From the NCBI GenBank assembly GCA_024693285.1, contig JAILLE010000038.1, forward strand, positions 1 to 64,000: 64,000 nt of DNA. The letters are read 5' to 3'. A program made the position numbers and the translations under genes. The notes under the pieces are model-generated. The model was not told where the DNA came from. It saw only the letters and a program-made list of their open reading frames with translations, and searched no databases. Origin of the DNA: Bacteroidales bacterium (GTDB lineage: Bacteria > Bacteroidota > Bacteroidia > Bacteroidales > UBA932). This document shows positions 1 to 9,032 of the stretch, one piece after another. How positions within the stretch are numbered: position 1 is the stretch's first letter; every line of letters begins with the position of its first letter.

Positions 1-16
1 AATTCGGCATCCTCGA

Positions 17-34
17 AAAATCTTCGGAAGATTT
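17..34 (-). terminator. Weak terminator-like hairpin downstream of mnmE
   Basis: A 7-bp perfect stem (18-24 with 28-34, loop CGG) is followed, when read on the minus strand, by a short T run. It lies about 105 bp beyond the mnmE stop codon. A second hairpin, 8 bp with loop GAA, lies at 51-69. The stems are AT-rich, so termination here is only a possibility. The rest of 1-138 shows no coding signal. Confidence 0.25.
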
Positions 35-138
35 ATTGCTATTCGTTAATTATTGATTGAAAATCAATATGGAAATCGAAGTTATTTCGGATTGTGCAGA
101 ACTTAGCAAGTCGCTGATAATCAATTAGTTAAGCGAGA

Positions 139-1554
139 TTATTTCCCGATGCAAAACCTTCCGAATATCTCTCCTAACACCTCGTCGGGGGTGACTTCAC
201 CGGTGATGGTGCCGAGGTGGTATAGGGCGGAGCGGAGATCCTCGGCGATGAGGTCTGGAGTGAGACCAGAGGAGAGGGAAGCGCTGGCCCTGGACAACGC
301 TGAACCAGTCTCGGACAGTGCCTGGAAGTGCCTCATATTGGTCACTATAGTCTGGTCAGAATCCAAAGTAAGGTCTTTTTGAGTCGCTGAAAGAGCCTTC
401 CTGAGAGAATCAAGCCCAAAACCAGTCTTTGCCGAAATGTAAAGCTTAATTACTTTATTATCAGTAAATAAAACATATTCGTTTAATAAACTAACATTTA
501 TGTTACCGTCTAAAATGTCAGCTTTATTAAGCAGAACTATCAACTTTTGGCTTGATGGATCGATCTTAGAGACTATGTCAGAAATCGAAGATTCATTTTC
601 TTCCTCCGAAGCCGAGACATCAAGGACAGCTAGCACGACCGAAGCCTCTGAAAGCTTCTTGTAAGAGCGGGAAACTCCAATCTGTTCTACGGTGTCCGAG
701 GCCTCGCGAAGTCCAGCGGTATCAATGAAACGGAAAAGAATCCCGTCAAGCACAAGAGTCTCCTCAACAGTGTCCCGGGTTGTGCCGGGGATGTCAGAAA
801 CGATGGCCCGTTCCTCTCCGAGAAGAGCGTTAAGTAACGTACTCTTCCCGGCGTTGACAGCACCGACGATGGCGACGGGTACACCGTTCTTTATGGCGTT
901 GCCTTGGCGGAAAGAAGAAGCGAGGGAAATGACATGAGATGCCGCCTCGTCAAGGAGAGTGGCCAGCTTCGAACGATCGGCGAACTCGACATCTTCCTCA
1001 GAGAAATCCAACTCAAGTTCGAGCAACGAAGCGACCTCCAGCAAACGTGACCGAATATCCTTCAACTCTGATGAAAACCCTCCTCGAAGTTGATTAATCG
1101 CCACCTTTAAAGAAGCTGTAGAAGAGGATGAAATAACGTCCGCTACTGCCTCAGCTTGAGCGAGATCCATCTTGCCATTAACAAAGGCACGCCGGGTGAA
1201 TTCCCCTGGTGAAGCCATCCTGGCGCCTGCTGTGCAAAGAAGCCTCAATATCTCCGATGCGACAAAAGACGAAGCGTGGCAAGTGATCTCAGCAGAGTCT
1301 TCTCCTGTGTATGAATGAGGCGCCTTGAAAACGCTTACAAGGACCTCGTCAACCACCTCTTCCGACTCGTTGTAAACCACTCCGTATCTTATTCTTCCAG
1401 CAAGAGTTTCCTCGATTGACTTGGATTCGCACTTCACCACATCGCTTACGATTCGCAGAGCCTTCGGTCCGCTCACTCTAAGCAATGTGACAGCACCTGT
1501 CCCCGGTATAGTCGCGGGAGCGGCGATAGTGTCATCGAAAAGGGAATAATCCAT
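139..1554 (-). CDS. mnmE: tRNA modification GTPase MnmE (TrmE)
   Basis: GTPase that, with MnmG, adds the (carboxymethyl)aminomethyl group to U34 in the wobble position of certain tRNAs. The 471-residue protein has the family's full layout: an N-terminal folate-binding domain (about 1-120), a helical domain, and an inserted G domain with G1 GAVNAGKS (231-238), G2 IPGTTRD (255-261), G3 DTAG (278-281) and an NKAD G4. It ends in the diagnostic FCIGK, with the catalytic Cys at 468. Length and ends are normal for the family. It is transcribed divergently from carAB across a 199-bp gap. No exact -7 element was found upstream on the minus strand. Confidence 0.97.
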   Translation of the reverse strand: MDYSLFDDTIAAPATIPGTGAVTLLRVSGPKALRIVSDVVKCESKSIEETLAGRIRYGVVYNESEEVVDEVLVSVFKAPHSYTGEDSAEITCHASSFVASEILRLLCTAGARMASPGEFTRRAFVNGKMDLAQAEAVADVISSSSTASLKVAINQLRGGFSSELKDIRSRLLEVASLLELELDFSEEDVEFADRSKLATLLDEAASHVISLASSFRQGNAIKNGVPVAIVGAVNAGKSTLLNALLGEERAIVSDIPGTTRDTVEETLVLDGILFRFIDTAGLREASDTVEQIGVSRSYKKLSEASVVLAVLDVSASEEENESSISDIVSKIDPSSQKLIVLLNKADILDGNINVSLLNEYVLFTDNKVIKLYISAKTGFGLDSLRKALSATQKDLTLDSDQTIVTNMRHFQALSETGSALSRASASLSSGLTPDLIAEDLRSALYHLGTITGEVTPDEVLGEIFGRFCIGK

Positions 1555-1592
1555 ATCTTTAAAAATCTGATGCGAATTTACTTAAAAATGCG

Positions 1593-1600
1593 TACATTTG
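1593..1600 (+). promoter_or_regulatory. Predicted -7 promoter element for the carAB leader
   Basis: TACATTTG matches the Bacteroidetes -7 consensus TAnnTTTG exactly. Transcription would start near 1606, a few bases before the ATG of the leader ORF at 1610. No TTTG -33 box is visible at the usual distance. Confidence 0.5.
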
Positions 1601-1609
1601 CCAAGATAA

Positions 1610-1726
1610 ATGAACGTCCCCATGTCCCGACAGAACAGATTACCACTGACCATCGAGGCGCCTAAAGGCGCGAACGGGATTGTTCGCCACTTTATTTGTA
1701 TCGCCGGCCATTTCATTTCAATTTGA
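1610..1726 (+). CDS. Putative leader peptide of carAB
   Basis: A 38-codon ORF (or 34 codons from the in-frame ATG at 1622) runs from just after the predicted transcription start to a TGA at 1724-1726. That stop lies at the loop/right-arm junction of a rho-independent terminator. The last third is rich in U-containing codons (His-Phe-Ile-Cys-Ile, then Phe-Ile-Ser-Ile). Size, U-rich end and stop placement resemble PyrL, the leader of Escherichia coli pyrBI. No homologue is recognised; the coding claim rests on position alone. Confidence 0.5.
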   Translation: MNVPMSRQNRLPLTIEAPKGANGIVRHFICIAGHFISI

Positions 1727-1734
1727 GATGGTCG
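1648..1734 (+). promoter_or_regulatory. Candidate antiterminator pairing in the carAB leader
   Basis: GACCATC at 1648-1654 is perfectly complementary to GATGGTC at 1727-1733, which is the right arm of the terminator. The two pairings are mutually exclusive. Two small overlapping hairpins lie between them: 1658-1662 with 1667-1671, and 1670-1675 with 1682-1687. This is the layout expected of a transcription attenuator whose fold depends on ribosome or polymerase position; the mechanism is inferred. Confidence 0.45.
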
Positions 1735-1742
1735 TTTTTTTT
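1705..1742 (+). terminator. Intrinsic terminator upstream of carA (attenuator)
   Basis: A 10-bp stem (1705-1714 with 1725-1734, two G-U pairs, 10-nt loop) is followed by eight T residues (1735-1742), 11 bp before the carA ATG. No other plus-strand gene ends here, since mnmE runs the other way. The terminator can therefore only act on carAB's own transcript. Confidence 0.7.
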
Positions 1743-1753
1743 GAACTGAGCAT

Positions 1754-2830
1754 ATGAAAGAAAGAAAAGGAGCGACGCTGAGACTGGAGAACGGAATGGA
1801 ATTCCATGGCTTCTCCTTCGGCTATGAGGGCCCGACCGACGGCGAGGTGGTTTTCTCCACTGCCATGGTAGGCTATCCCGAAAGCCTCACAGACCCGTCA
1901 TATTCCGGGCAGATCCTGACTGTGACATACCCGTTGATAGGTAATTATGGCGTTCCTCAGGAGGGGCCTGACGAGAGAGGAATCTCCAGGAATTTCGAAT
2001 CCGAGAGAATTTGGGTCAGGGGACTTGTGATCAGCGACTATTCTTTCGACTACAGCCACTGGGACGCTGTCAAGAGCTTGGACGAATGGCTCAAGGAGCA
2101 GAAGATTCCCGGAATATTCGGGATCGACACCAGGGCTGTGACTCAGATCCTAAGGGAGCGTGGCTCGATGCTCGGTATGATCGTTCCTGACGGTGTGGCT
2201 AAGGATTTCCCTGTCGATGATCCGAACCTCGCCAATCAAATCGCCCTTGTAAGCTGCAGGGAACCAATCGTTTACGGTGATGGCCCCAAGACGGTGGCGA
2301 TGGTGGATTGCGGAGTAAAGCACAACATCCTCCGCTGCTTCATGGAAAGGGGAGTGAAGGTCATCCGTGTCCCGTGGGACTATGATTTCAACACCATTGA
2401 ATATGATGGCCTGTTCATTTCCAACGGCCCCGGCAACCCTCAGTTCTGCAATATCACGGTGGCTAACCTCAGGAAGGCCATGGAAGGCGACAAGCCCATT
2501 TTCGGAATATGCATGGGTAACCAGTTGCTGGCCAGGGCAGGAGGAGCCAATACATATAAGCTTAAATATGGCCACCGCAGCCACAACCAACCTGTGAGGA
2601 TGGTCGGCACGAACCGCTGCTTCATCACGTCCCAGAACCATGGTTTCGCTGTAGACGACAAGACTCTCGGCAAAGACTGGGAACCGTGGTTCGTGAATAT
2701 GAACGACGGCACCAACGAGGGCATTCGCCATAAGAGCAAACCTTTCTGCTCCGTCCAGTTCCACCCGGAGGCCTCCAGCGGCCCCACCGACACCAATTTC
2801 CTGTTCGATGAATTCATTGGAAAGTTATGA
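1754..2830 (+). CDS. carA: Carbamoyl-phosphate synthase small subunit
   Basis: Glutaminase subunit of carbamoyl-phosphate synthase; it hydrolyses glutamine and channels ammonia to CarB for pyrimidine and arginine synthesis in the cytoplasm. The 358-residue protein has the CarA-specific N-terminal domain followed by a class I glutamine amidotransferase domain. The nucleophile is Cys253 in GICMGNQ, and His337 and Glu339 lie in FHPEAS. The family's usual GICLGHQ has His where this one has Asn, two residues after the Leu/Met. Its stop overlaps the carB start (ATGA, 2827-2830), so the subunits are translationally coupled. Expression is probably controlled by the leader attenuator just upstream. 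Confidence 0.97.
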   Translation: MKERKGATLRLENGMEFHGFSFGYEGPTDGEVVFSTAMVGYPESLTDPSYSGQILTVTYPLIGNYGVPQEGPDERGISRNFESERIWVRGLVISDYSFDYSHWDAVKSLDEWLKEQKIPGIFGIDTRAVTQILRERGSMLGMIVPDGVAKDFPVDDPNLANQIALVSCREPIVYGDGPKTVAMVDCGVKHNILRCFMERGVKVIRVPWDYDFNTIEYDGLFISNGPGNPQFCNITVANLRKAMEGDKPIFGICMGNQLLARAGGANTYKLKYGHRSHNQPVRMVGTNRCFITSQNHGFAVDDKTLGKDWEPWFVNMNDGTNEGIRHKSKPFCSVQFHPEASSGPTDTNFLFDEFIGKL

Positions 2831-5800
2831 GAAACACTGATATAAAGAAAGTTCTGATCCTCGGTTCCGGCGCCCTCAAGATCGGGCAGGCCGGAGAGTT
2901 CGACTATTCCGGATCGCAAGCCCTGAAGGCTTTGCGTGAGGAGGGAATCGAGACCGTTTTGATCAATCCGAATATCGCCACCGTCCAGACTTCCGAAGGA
3001 GTCGCCGACAGGATTTATTTCCTTCCGGTTACCCCGTTCTTCGTTGAGAGAGTGATCGCCAAAGAGCGTCCTCAAGGGATACTCCTTTCCTTTGGCGGGC
3101 AGACGGCCCTCAATTGCGGTGTGGAACTGTATGAGAACGGCATTTTGGAGAAATATAATGTCACTGTTCTCGGAACACCCGTCCAGGCAATTATGGACAC
3201 GGAGGACCGCGATTTGTTCATCAAAAAGCTTGATGAGATCGGTGTCAAGACCATCAAATCGCAGCCTGCTTCCAGTATTGAGGAAGCCCGCCATGCCGCT
3301 AAAGAATTAGGTTTTCCGCTGATTATCAGGGCGGCATACGCCCTTGGAGGCCTTGGCTCGGGATTCTGCGACAACGAGGAGCAACTTGAGGAGATTTGCG
3401 AGAAAGCCTTCTCATTCTCCCCGCAGGTCCTTGTCGAAAAGTCCTTGAAAGGATGGAAAGAGATTGAATATGAGGTGGTTCGTGACCGTTATGACAACTG
3501 CGTCACGGTCTGTAACATGGAGAACTTCGATCCTCTTGGGATCCACACCGGTGAAAGTATCGTGGTGGCTCCGTCCCAGACCCTCTCCAATAATGATTAT
3601 TATTTCCTGCGTGAGCTCTCCATAAGGATTGTCAGGCATATTGGCATAGTAGGCGAGTGCAATGTCCAGTTCGCTTACGACCCCGACGCCATGGACTACC
3701 GTGTGATTGAGGTCAACGCCCGTCTGAGCCGTTCCTCAGCTCTCGCCTCCAAGGCGACCGGATATCCGCTCGCCTTCGTGGCAGCCAAACTGGGTTTGGG
3801 CTATGGCTTGTTTGATCTGAAGAACTCAGTCACAAAGACAACGCCTGCCTTCTTCGAGCCGGCGCTGGACTATATTGTCTGCAAGATTCCCCGCTGGGAT
3901 CTCAGCAAGTTCCATGGCGTATCCCGTAAGATCGGTTCCTCTATGAAATCCGTCGGTGAGGTCATGGCTATCGGCCGCAGTTTCGAGGAAGCTATCCAGA
4001 AGGGACTCAGGATGATAGGGCAGGGCGCCCATGGATTCGTGGGTAACAAAGAGCTTCAGGTTTCCGACCTTGAAACAGCCCTTCGAGAGCCGACTGACAA
4101 CCGTATATTCGTCATTTCCAAGGCTATGAGGGCCGGTTACAGCGTTGATCGTATCCATGAGCTCACGAAGATCGACAAGTGGTTCCTGAACAAGCTTGAG
4201 AACATTGTCCTCACGTACGAGGATATGCACAAATATGACAAGATCGAGGATATGCCCGAGGATCTGCTCCGTCTGGCCAAGAAGGAAGGCTTCTCAGACT
4301 TCCAGATTCAGAGGGCTGTATGGAAAGACGCAGGCAGCTCCACAGCCAATATAGACAAGGTAAGGAGCTACCGCAAGTCTCTGGGTATCATTCCTGTCGT
4401 CAAGCAGATAGACACGCTTGCGGCGGAGTTCCCGGCGCTGACCAACTACCTCTATCTCACCTACAACGGCACAAAGAGCGACATCGAATATGAGAATGAC
4501 GGCAAGTCGGTAATCGTCCTGGGCTCAGGAGCCTACAGGATAGGCTCCTCGGTGGAGTTCGACTGGTGCTCGGTCACCTGCCTCAAAACCATCCAGGAAC
4601 ATGGTTACAGGGGTGTCCTGATCAACTACAACCCTGAGACCGTCTCGACGGACTACGACGAGTGTGACCGCCTCTATTTCGACGAGTTGACCTTCGAGAG
4701 GGTGATGGATATCATCGAGCTCGAGACTCCTCATGGGGTTGTTGTCTCAGTGGGTGGCCAGATTCCTAACAATCTGGCTCTGAGGCTACACAACCATGAT
4801 GTCCCGATTCTCGGGACAAGCGCTATGGACATTGATAAGGCAGAGGATCGTCATAAGTTCTCGAGTATTGTCGACGCCTTGGGAGTTGACCAGCCGGAAT
4901 GGAAAGAGCTGACAACTATGGACGATGTCGAGGACTTCATCAGGACTGTCGGTTTCCCGGTCTTGGTCAGGCCTTCCTATGTCCTTTCAGGCGCCGCGAT
5001 GAATGTGTGCCACGATGAGAAGAAACTCAGGCATTTCCTGTCTCTCGCCTCAGAAGTGTCACAGGAACACCCCGTGGTGATAAGCAAGTTCTATCAGCGC
5101 GCCAAAGAGATAGAGTTTGACGCTGTGGCGGATGGGGGAGAGGTTATCGCATACGCCATATCAGAGCATATCGAGTACGCTGGGGTCCATTCAGGTGATG
5201 CCACTATCCAGTTCCCGCCGCAGAAGCTATACGTTGAGACAGTAAGGCGAATTAAGAAGATAGCCCGCGCGATCGCCGGAGCCCTTCACATTTCCGGACC
5301 TTTCAATATCCAGTTCCTCGCTAAGGAGAACGCCATTAAGGTGATTGAGTGTAACCTGCGGGCTTCCAGGAGTTTCCCCTTCGTTTCGAAGGTCCTTAAG
5401 ATCGATTTCATCGAACTGGCCACCAAGGTTATGCTCGGGCTTCATCCCGCCGCGCCGCAGAAAAGCGCTTTCGACCTTGATTATGTCGGCGTCAAATCCT
5501 CGCAGTTCAGTTTCGCCCGTCTTGAGGAGGCTGACCCTATGCTCGGAGTCGACATGAGCTCAACCGGAGAGGTCGGTTGCCTGGGAGATGATCTCAACGA
5601 GGCGATCCTCAAGTCTGTTCTTTCTGTCGGGCAGCGGATCCCGGAGAAGCGCATCCTTCTCTCCACCGGTGATCCGCTCCAGAAGGCCGATATGTTAGGA
5701 GCGTGCAAACTTCTTGTCGACAAGGGTTACGAGCTCTTCGCCACAGCCGGTACGTACAAGTATCTGGTTGAGAATAGTGTGCCTTCCACAAAGGTTCTCT

Positions 5801-6066
5801 GGCCCAGCGAGTGCGATAATCCTAACTTTAAGGGTCGCTTTAAGCCAGCCGTGGAAATGATTCAAAATAAGGAGATTGATATGGTTATCAATATTCCTAA
5901 AGACTTCAGCGAGCTGGAGCTTTCCAATGGCTACAAAATAAGAAGGGCGGCCATTGATTTCAATGTTCCGCTCTTCACTAACGCGCGTTTGGCGACAGCC
6001 TTCATACGCTCCTTCTGCAATACCTCGCTTGACGAGATTCAGATCAAATCCTGGGATCAGTATTAA
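2827..6066 (+). CDS. carB: Carbamoyl-phosphate synthase large subunit
   Basis: Synthetase subunit that makes carbamoyl phosphate from bicarbonate, ammonia and two ATP. The 1079 residues show the internal duplication typical of CarB. The first half begins with VLILGSGALKIGQAGEFDYSG and the second with VIVLGSGAYRIGSSVEFDWC, each a pre-ATP-grasp domain followed by an ATP-grasp domain. A methylglyoxal-synthase-like allosteric domain (about 945-1079, from RILLSTGDPLQKA) closes the protein; in enterobacteria this domain binds UMP and ornithine. Length is normal. Its TAA overlaps the stop codon of the convergent glycosyltransferase gene. Confidence 0.98.
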   Translation: MRNTDIKKVLILGSGALKIGQAGEFDYSGSQALKALREEGIETVLINPNIATVQTSEGVADRIYFLPVTPFFVERVIAKERPQGILLSFGGQTALNCGVELYENGILEKYNVTVLGTPVQAIMDTEDRDLFIKKLDEIGVKTIKSQPASSIEEARHAAKELGFPLIIRAAYALGGLGSGFCDNEEQLEEICEKAFSFSPQVLVEKSLKGWKEIEYEVVRDRYDNCVTVCNMENFDPLGIHTGESIVVAPSQTLSNNDYYFLRELSIRIVRHIGIVGECNVQFAYDPDAMDYRVIEVNARLSRSSALASKATGYPLAFVAAKLGLGYGLFDLKNSVTKTTPAFFEPALDYIVCKIPRWDLSKFHGVSRKIGSSMKSVGEVMAIGRSFEEAIQKGLRMIGQGAHGFVGNKELQVSDLETALREPTDNRIFVISKAMRAGYSVDRIHELTKIDKWFLNKLENIVLTYEDMHKYDKIEDMPEDLLRLAKKEGFSDFQIQRAVWKDAGSSTANIDKVRSYRKSLGIIPVVKQIDTLAAEFPALTNYLYLTYNGTKSDIEYENDGKSVIVLGSGAYRIGSSVEFDWCSVTCLKTIQEHGYRGVLINYNPETVSTDYDECDRLYFDELTFERVMDIIELETPHGVVVSVGGQIPNNLALRLHNHDVPILGTSAMDIDKAEDRHKFSSIVDALGVDQPEWKELTTMDDVEDFIRTVGFPVLVRPSYVLSGAAMNVCHDEKKLRHFLSLASEVSQEHPVVISKFYQRAKEIEFDAVADGGEVIAYAISEHIEYAGVHSGDATIQFPPQKLYVETVRRIKKIARAIAGALHISGPFNIQFLAKENAIKVIECNLRASRSFPFVSKVLKIDFIELATKVMLGLHPAAPQKSAFDLDYVGVKSSQFSFARLEEADPMLGVDMSSTGEVGCLGDDLNEAILKSVLSVGQRIPEKRILLSTGDPLQKADMLGACKLLVDKGYELFATAGTYKYLVENSVPSTKVLWPSECDNPNFKGRFKPAVEMIQNKEIDMVINIPKDFSELELSNGYKIRRAAIDFNVPLFTNARLATAFIRSFCNTSLDEIQIKSWDQY

Positions 6067-7025
6067 TTCTTCTTTTCCCTAGCTGCCAACCTGAGTTTGA
6101 GTTCCGTGACGTATTTGAATATATGATAATCCGCCACGGAGCATCTCTTGTCTCTTAGGAAAAACATACGGTCGTCATGGGTAGGGTGGTCATAATACAC
6201 ATCACCCTTTTTATCCTTCTCCTTGTGCTCCAAGTAGGATTTGAGCGTATAATGATTAATCTGGATCGGGATCTTCCTCGCTTTCCGGTTTGGAAACCAG
6301 TCAATATATGTTGTGCGGCCGAAAACATCCACAGGCGGAATCGCTTTTCCTTTGGAAACAGTCCATAGGTGATGGAACATGGACTTGTTCATTGGAGAGT
6401 CAAACAGATAATCGAAGTTGGAATTGAAAAAGCACTTTCCTTTCGTGTATAGTTTTTCGGACGCTACCACAAAATCTTCTGTAACAAGACGTTTCGTGTC
6501 TCTCTCGATCATGCCGCCCGAACCGAATAACCTCCAGTAAACCAGTACGGCGGGTCTGTTGGAAAAACGGTCCAGGAAAGTCACCAATGATTCTTCCGCA
6601 ACCGGTACCAGAAACTCATCCACATCAATAAAACCGATCCAGTCACTCTCGCCTTGAAAACGTCTTATGCAATCTTCGTAACCCTTCACTTGAGCGTGCT
6701 CTTCCGGCCATGGGATCAACGTGATCAAACCTTCGTCCAAATAACTCTCGATGACACTCTTATATCCATCGGAAGAATTATTGTCATACATATAAAAATG
6801 GTCAACGCCGACCATCAAGTGATACTCGATCCATTCCCGAAGATAGGGCGCCTCGTCCTTGAACATGATGCAAATAGAAATGTGATGCTTTCTCTTCGCA
6901 TCTCTTTTAGGCTTATCAGTCTTGATAAGCCATGAAGAGTGCATGTTCCTAAGAAATGATCTCAAATAGCCCCTTGGACCCATTTTAATGGGCTTGAAAA
7001 AAGTGAATGTATTATTCTCTTTCAC
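6063..7025 (-). CDS. Glycosyltransferase family 92 protein
   Basis: Probable GT92 (former DUF23) glycosyltransferase of 320 residues. Visible motifs are the N-terminal EWIEYHLMVGVDHFYMYDNN, the metal-binding DVD in FIDVDEFL, and the C-terminal INHYTLKSYLEHKEK typical of the family. No signal peptide or membrane segment is seen, so it should act on a cytosolic nucleotide-sugar donor; acceptor and sugar are unknown. The start is a GTG five bases after the rho stop codon, so it is probably co-transcribed with rho. The 3' end overlaps carB by 4 bp. It is not in a polysaccharide cluster, which is unusual for a glycosyltransferase. Confidence 0.85.
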   Translation of the reverse strand: MKENNTFTFFKPIKMGPRGYLRSFLRNMHSSWLIKTDKPKRDAKRKHHISICIMFKDEAPYLREWIEYHLMVGVDHFYMYDNNSSDGYKSVIESYLDEGLITLIPWPEEHAQVKGYEDCIRRFQGESDWIGFIDVDEFLVPVAEESLVTFLDRFSNRPAVLVYWRLFGSGGMIERDTKRLVTEDFVVASEKLYTKGKCFFNSNFDYLFDSPMNKSMFHHLWTVSKGKAIPPVDVFGRTTYIDWFPNRKARKIPIQINHYTLKSYLEHKEKDKKGDVYYDHPTHDDRMFFLRDKRCSVADYHIFKYVTELKLRLAAREKKN

Positions 7026-7030
7026 AGGGA

Positions 7031-8971
7031 TTAATACGAATCGTAGAACTTGGCGTCGCGGGGCGAGACCTTATTCATATTGTCCAGGAGCATTTCGTTG
7101 GTCTTGTACTCATCCATCAACTGAAGCATGAAATTCATCGCCTCGGTGGGATTCATGTCGGCCAGGAGCTTACGCAGGATCCAGATCCTGTTGGCTACAT
7201 CCTTGCTGTAAAGCAAGTCGTCACGCCTGGTGCTGGAAAGCACGACATTGACCGCGGGGAAAATACGCCTGTTAGCGAGGGTTCTGTCGAGCTGAAGCTC
7301 CATATTACCGGTGCCCTTGAACTCCTCGAAGATCACATCGTCCATCTTTGATCCGGTCTCGGTCAACGCTGTGGCGAGAATCGTAAGTGAACCGCCACCC
7401 TCGATATTACGGGCGGCGCCGAAAAATCTCTTCGGTTTCTGGAGTGCGTTGGCGTCCACACCACCGGTCAAAACCTTGCCTGAGGCGGGTTGGACGGTGT
7501 TGTAAGCCCTGGCGAGCCTCGTGATGGAGTCAAGCAATATGACCACGTCATGTCCGCACTCGACAAGACGGCGAGCTTTTTCAAGAACCATGTTGGCCAC
7601 CTTCACATGCCTCTCTGCGGGCTCATCGAATGTGGAAGCCACAACCTCTGCCTTAACACTGCGGCTCATATCCGTGACCTCCTCAGGACGCTCGTCAATC
7701 AGGAGAACTATCTCGTAAACTTCCGGATGGTTGTCAGCGATAGCGTTAGCTATGGATTTGAGCAGCATAGTCTTACCGGTCTTCGGCTGGGAGACGATGA
7801 GACCCCTCTGACCCTTGCCGATAGGAGTGAACATGTCAACGATCCTGCATGAGACATCACTCTGATGTCCATGGCCAAGGAGGTTGAACTTCTCATCGGG
7901 GAAGAGGGGAGTCAGGAAGTCGAACGGCACACGGTCGCGGATATAATCCGGGGTTCTGCCATTGATGTATTTGATCCTCACGAGAGGGAAATACTTGTCA
8001 CCTTCTTTCGGAGGACGGATCTCGCCCGTGACCGTATCTCCCGACTTCAAAGCATTGCTCTTGATTTGGTTCTGGCTGACGTAAATGTCGTCAGGAGAAT
8101 TCAGGTAATTATAGTCGGACGAACGCAGGAAGCCATATCCGTCAGGCATTATCTCGAGAACACCAGTCGCCTCAACAGTGCCCTCGAACTCAATCACAGG
8201 AGCCTTGGGTTTCTGGTTGTTTTGATTATTCTGGTTGTTCTGGTTGTTCTGATTCTGTTGATTCTGTTGATTCTGCTGGTTTTGCCCGCCTTGCTTTCCT
8301 TGGAACTTGTTCTTCTTCCTCTGGAAATTGTCATGATCAGCCTGGGCCGCTGGATCGTCTTTCAGATCGTCGAATAGCTGATGTATAAACACTTTTCCGT
8401 CGACAGGTTTTGGAGCCTCAGTCTCGGGAACGGCTTTCTGTTCGGGTTCCGGCTTGGTCTCATTTGTTTGTGATACAGCGGTCTGAGAATCCTGCTGACC
8501 GGGCTGCGCCTGCTGTTTGCTCTTGGGTTTGCGTCCCCTCTTAGATGCTGCGGTCTTTTCAGTCTGGGGAGCGACGGGGGCAGCATCGGGAACGATTTCC
8601 ACAGTCTCGGCAGGTTTAGCCTCAGTCTCGGCTGGAGTCGTTTGCTGGGCGCTCTTCGGCTTCCTTCCACGCTTTGCCTTAGGTTTATCCTCAGTCTTGG
8701 TCTCAACCTCTGGCTGAGGTTGTTCTGCTTGCTTGGGAGTTTCGGGAGTGGTCTCCTTCTTTGGCTTCTGTTCTGTTTTCTTGGGCCGGCCTCTCTTGGT
8801 CTTCGGCCTCTCGAAAGGCTCCAATGCCGCGGCGTTGGCTTGAGCGTCCAATATTTCGTACGAGAGATCCTCGTCCGTCATTTTCTTAGTTACTTTTATC
8901 TGCAATTCCTGAGCCGCGCTTTCAAGCTGCTCTCTGCTCATCTGTGTGAGTTCGAATAAACTGTATGGCAT
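7031..8971 (-). CDS. rho: Transcription termination factor Rho with long disordered insertion
   Basis: Hexameric RNA-dependent ATPase that ends transcription. The 646-residue protein is much longer than E. coli Rho (419). It has an N-terminal Rho_N helical domain (about 1-48), then a low-complexity insertion (about 50-258) with four Lys/Arg-Gly-Arg patches (KRGRPKK, KRGRKPK and relatives), a Pro/Glu/Thr-rich part and an Asn/Gln-only tract. The cold-shock-like RNA-binding domain follows (about 260-335), then the ATPase core with P-loop SQPKTGKT near residue 392 and the Q-loop region. The insertion is a known feature of Bacteroidetes Rho; in Bacteroides thetaiotaomicron it supports phase separation. 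A full-consensus promoter lies just upstream. Confidence 0.97.
   Translation of the reverse strand: MPYSLFELTQMSREQLESAAQELQIKVTKKMTDEDLSYEILDAQANAAALEPFERPKTKRGRPKKTEQKPKKETTPETPKQAEQPQPEVETKTEDKPKAKRGRKPKSAQQTTPAETEAKPAETVEIVPDAAPVAPQTEKTAASKRGRKPKSKQQAQPGQQDSQTAVSQTNETKPEPEQKAVPETEAPKPVDGKVFIHQLFDDLKDDPAAQADHDNFQRKKNKFQGKQGGQNQQNQQNQQNQNNQNNQNNQNNQKPKAPVIEFEGTVEATGVLEIMPDGYGFLRSSDYNYLNSPDDIYVSQNQIKSNALKSGDTVTGEIRPPKEGDKYFPLVRIKYINGRTPDYIRDRVPFDFLTPLFPDEKFNLLGHGHQSDVSCRIVDMFTPIGKGQRGLIVSQPKTGKTMLLKSIANAIADNHPEVYEIVLLIDERPEEVTDMSRSVKAEVVASTFDEPAERHVKVANMVLEKARRLVECGHDVVILLDSITRLARAYNTVQPASGKVLTGGVDANALQKPKRFFGAARNIEGGGSLTILATALTETGSKMDDVIFEEFKGTGNMELQLDRTLANRRIFPAVNVVLSSTRRDDLLYSKDVANRIWILRKLLADMNPTEAMNFMLQLMDEYKTNEMLLDNMNKVSPRDAKFYDSY
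8211..8290 (-). repeat. Short tandem repeat encoding the Asn/Gln tract of Rho
   Basis: About eight 9-bp units of the type CAGAACAAC / CAGAATCAA (minus strand) encode the Asn/Gln stretch at about residues 227-253 of Rho. The repeat is in frame, so gain or loss of a unit changes tract length without shifting the frame. Confidence 0.8.
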
Positions 8972-9001
8972 AAAAAAGGGATTTCTTTTCTAAAGACTCC
9001 G

Positions 9002-9032
9002 CAAATATACTAAAAAATAAGGTAAAATCAAA
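9002..9032 (-). promoter_or_regulatory. Full-consensus Bacteroidetes promoter for rho
   Basis: On the minus strand TTTG (9032-9029), a 19-bp spacer and TATATTTG (9009-9002) match the TTTG-N19-21-TAnnTTTG consensus exactly. The start site would be near 8995, giving a 5' UTR of about 25 nt before rho. The -33 box abuts the stop codon of the lptD-like gene. Confidence 0.75.

Noticed and set aside
2150..3294. Long antisense reading frames opposite carA and carB
   Set aside because: They mirror the codon bias of strongly coding carA/carB, have no recognisable domain and lack promoters.
8211..8290. Tandem array suggestive of a CRISPR or VNTR locus
   Set aside because: Units are 9 bp, contiguous and in frame with rho; they encode the Asn/Gln tract.
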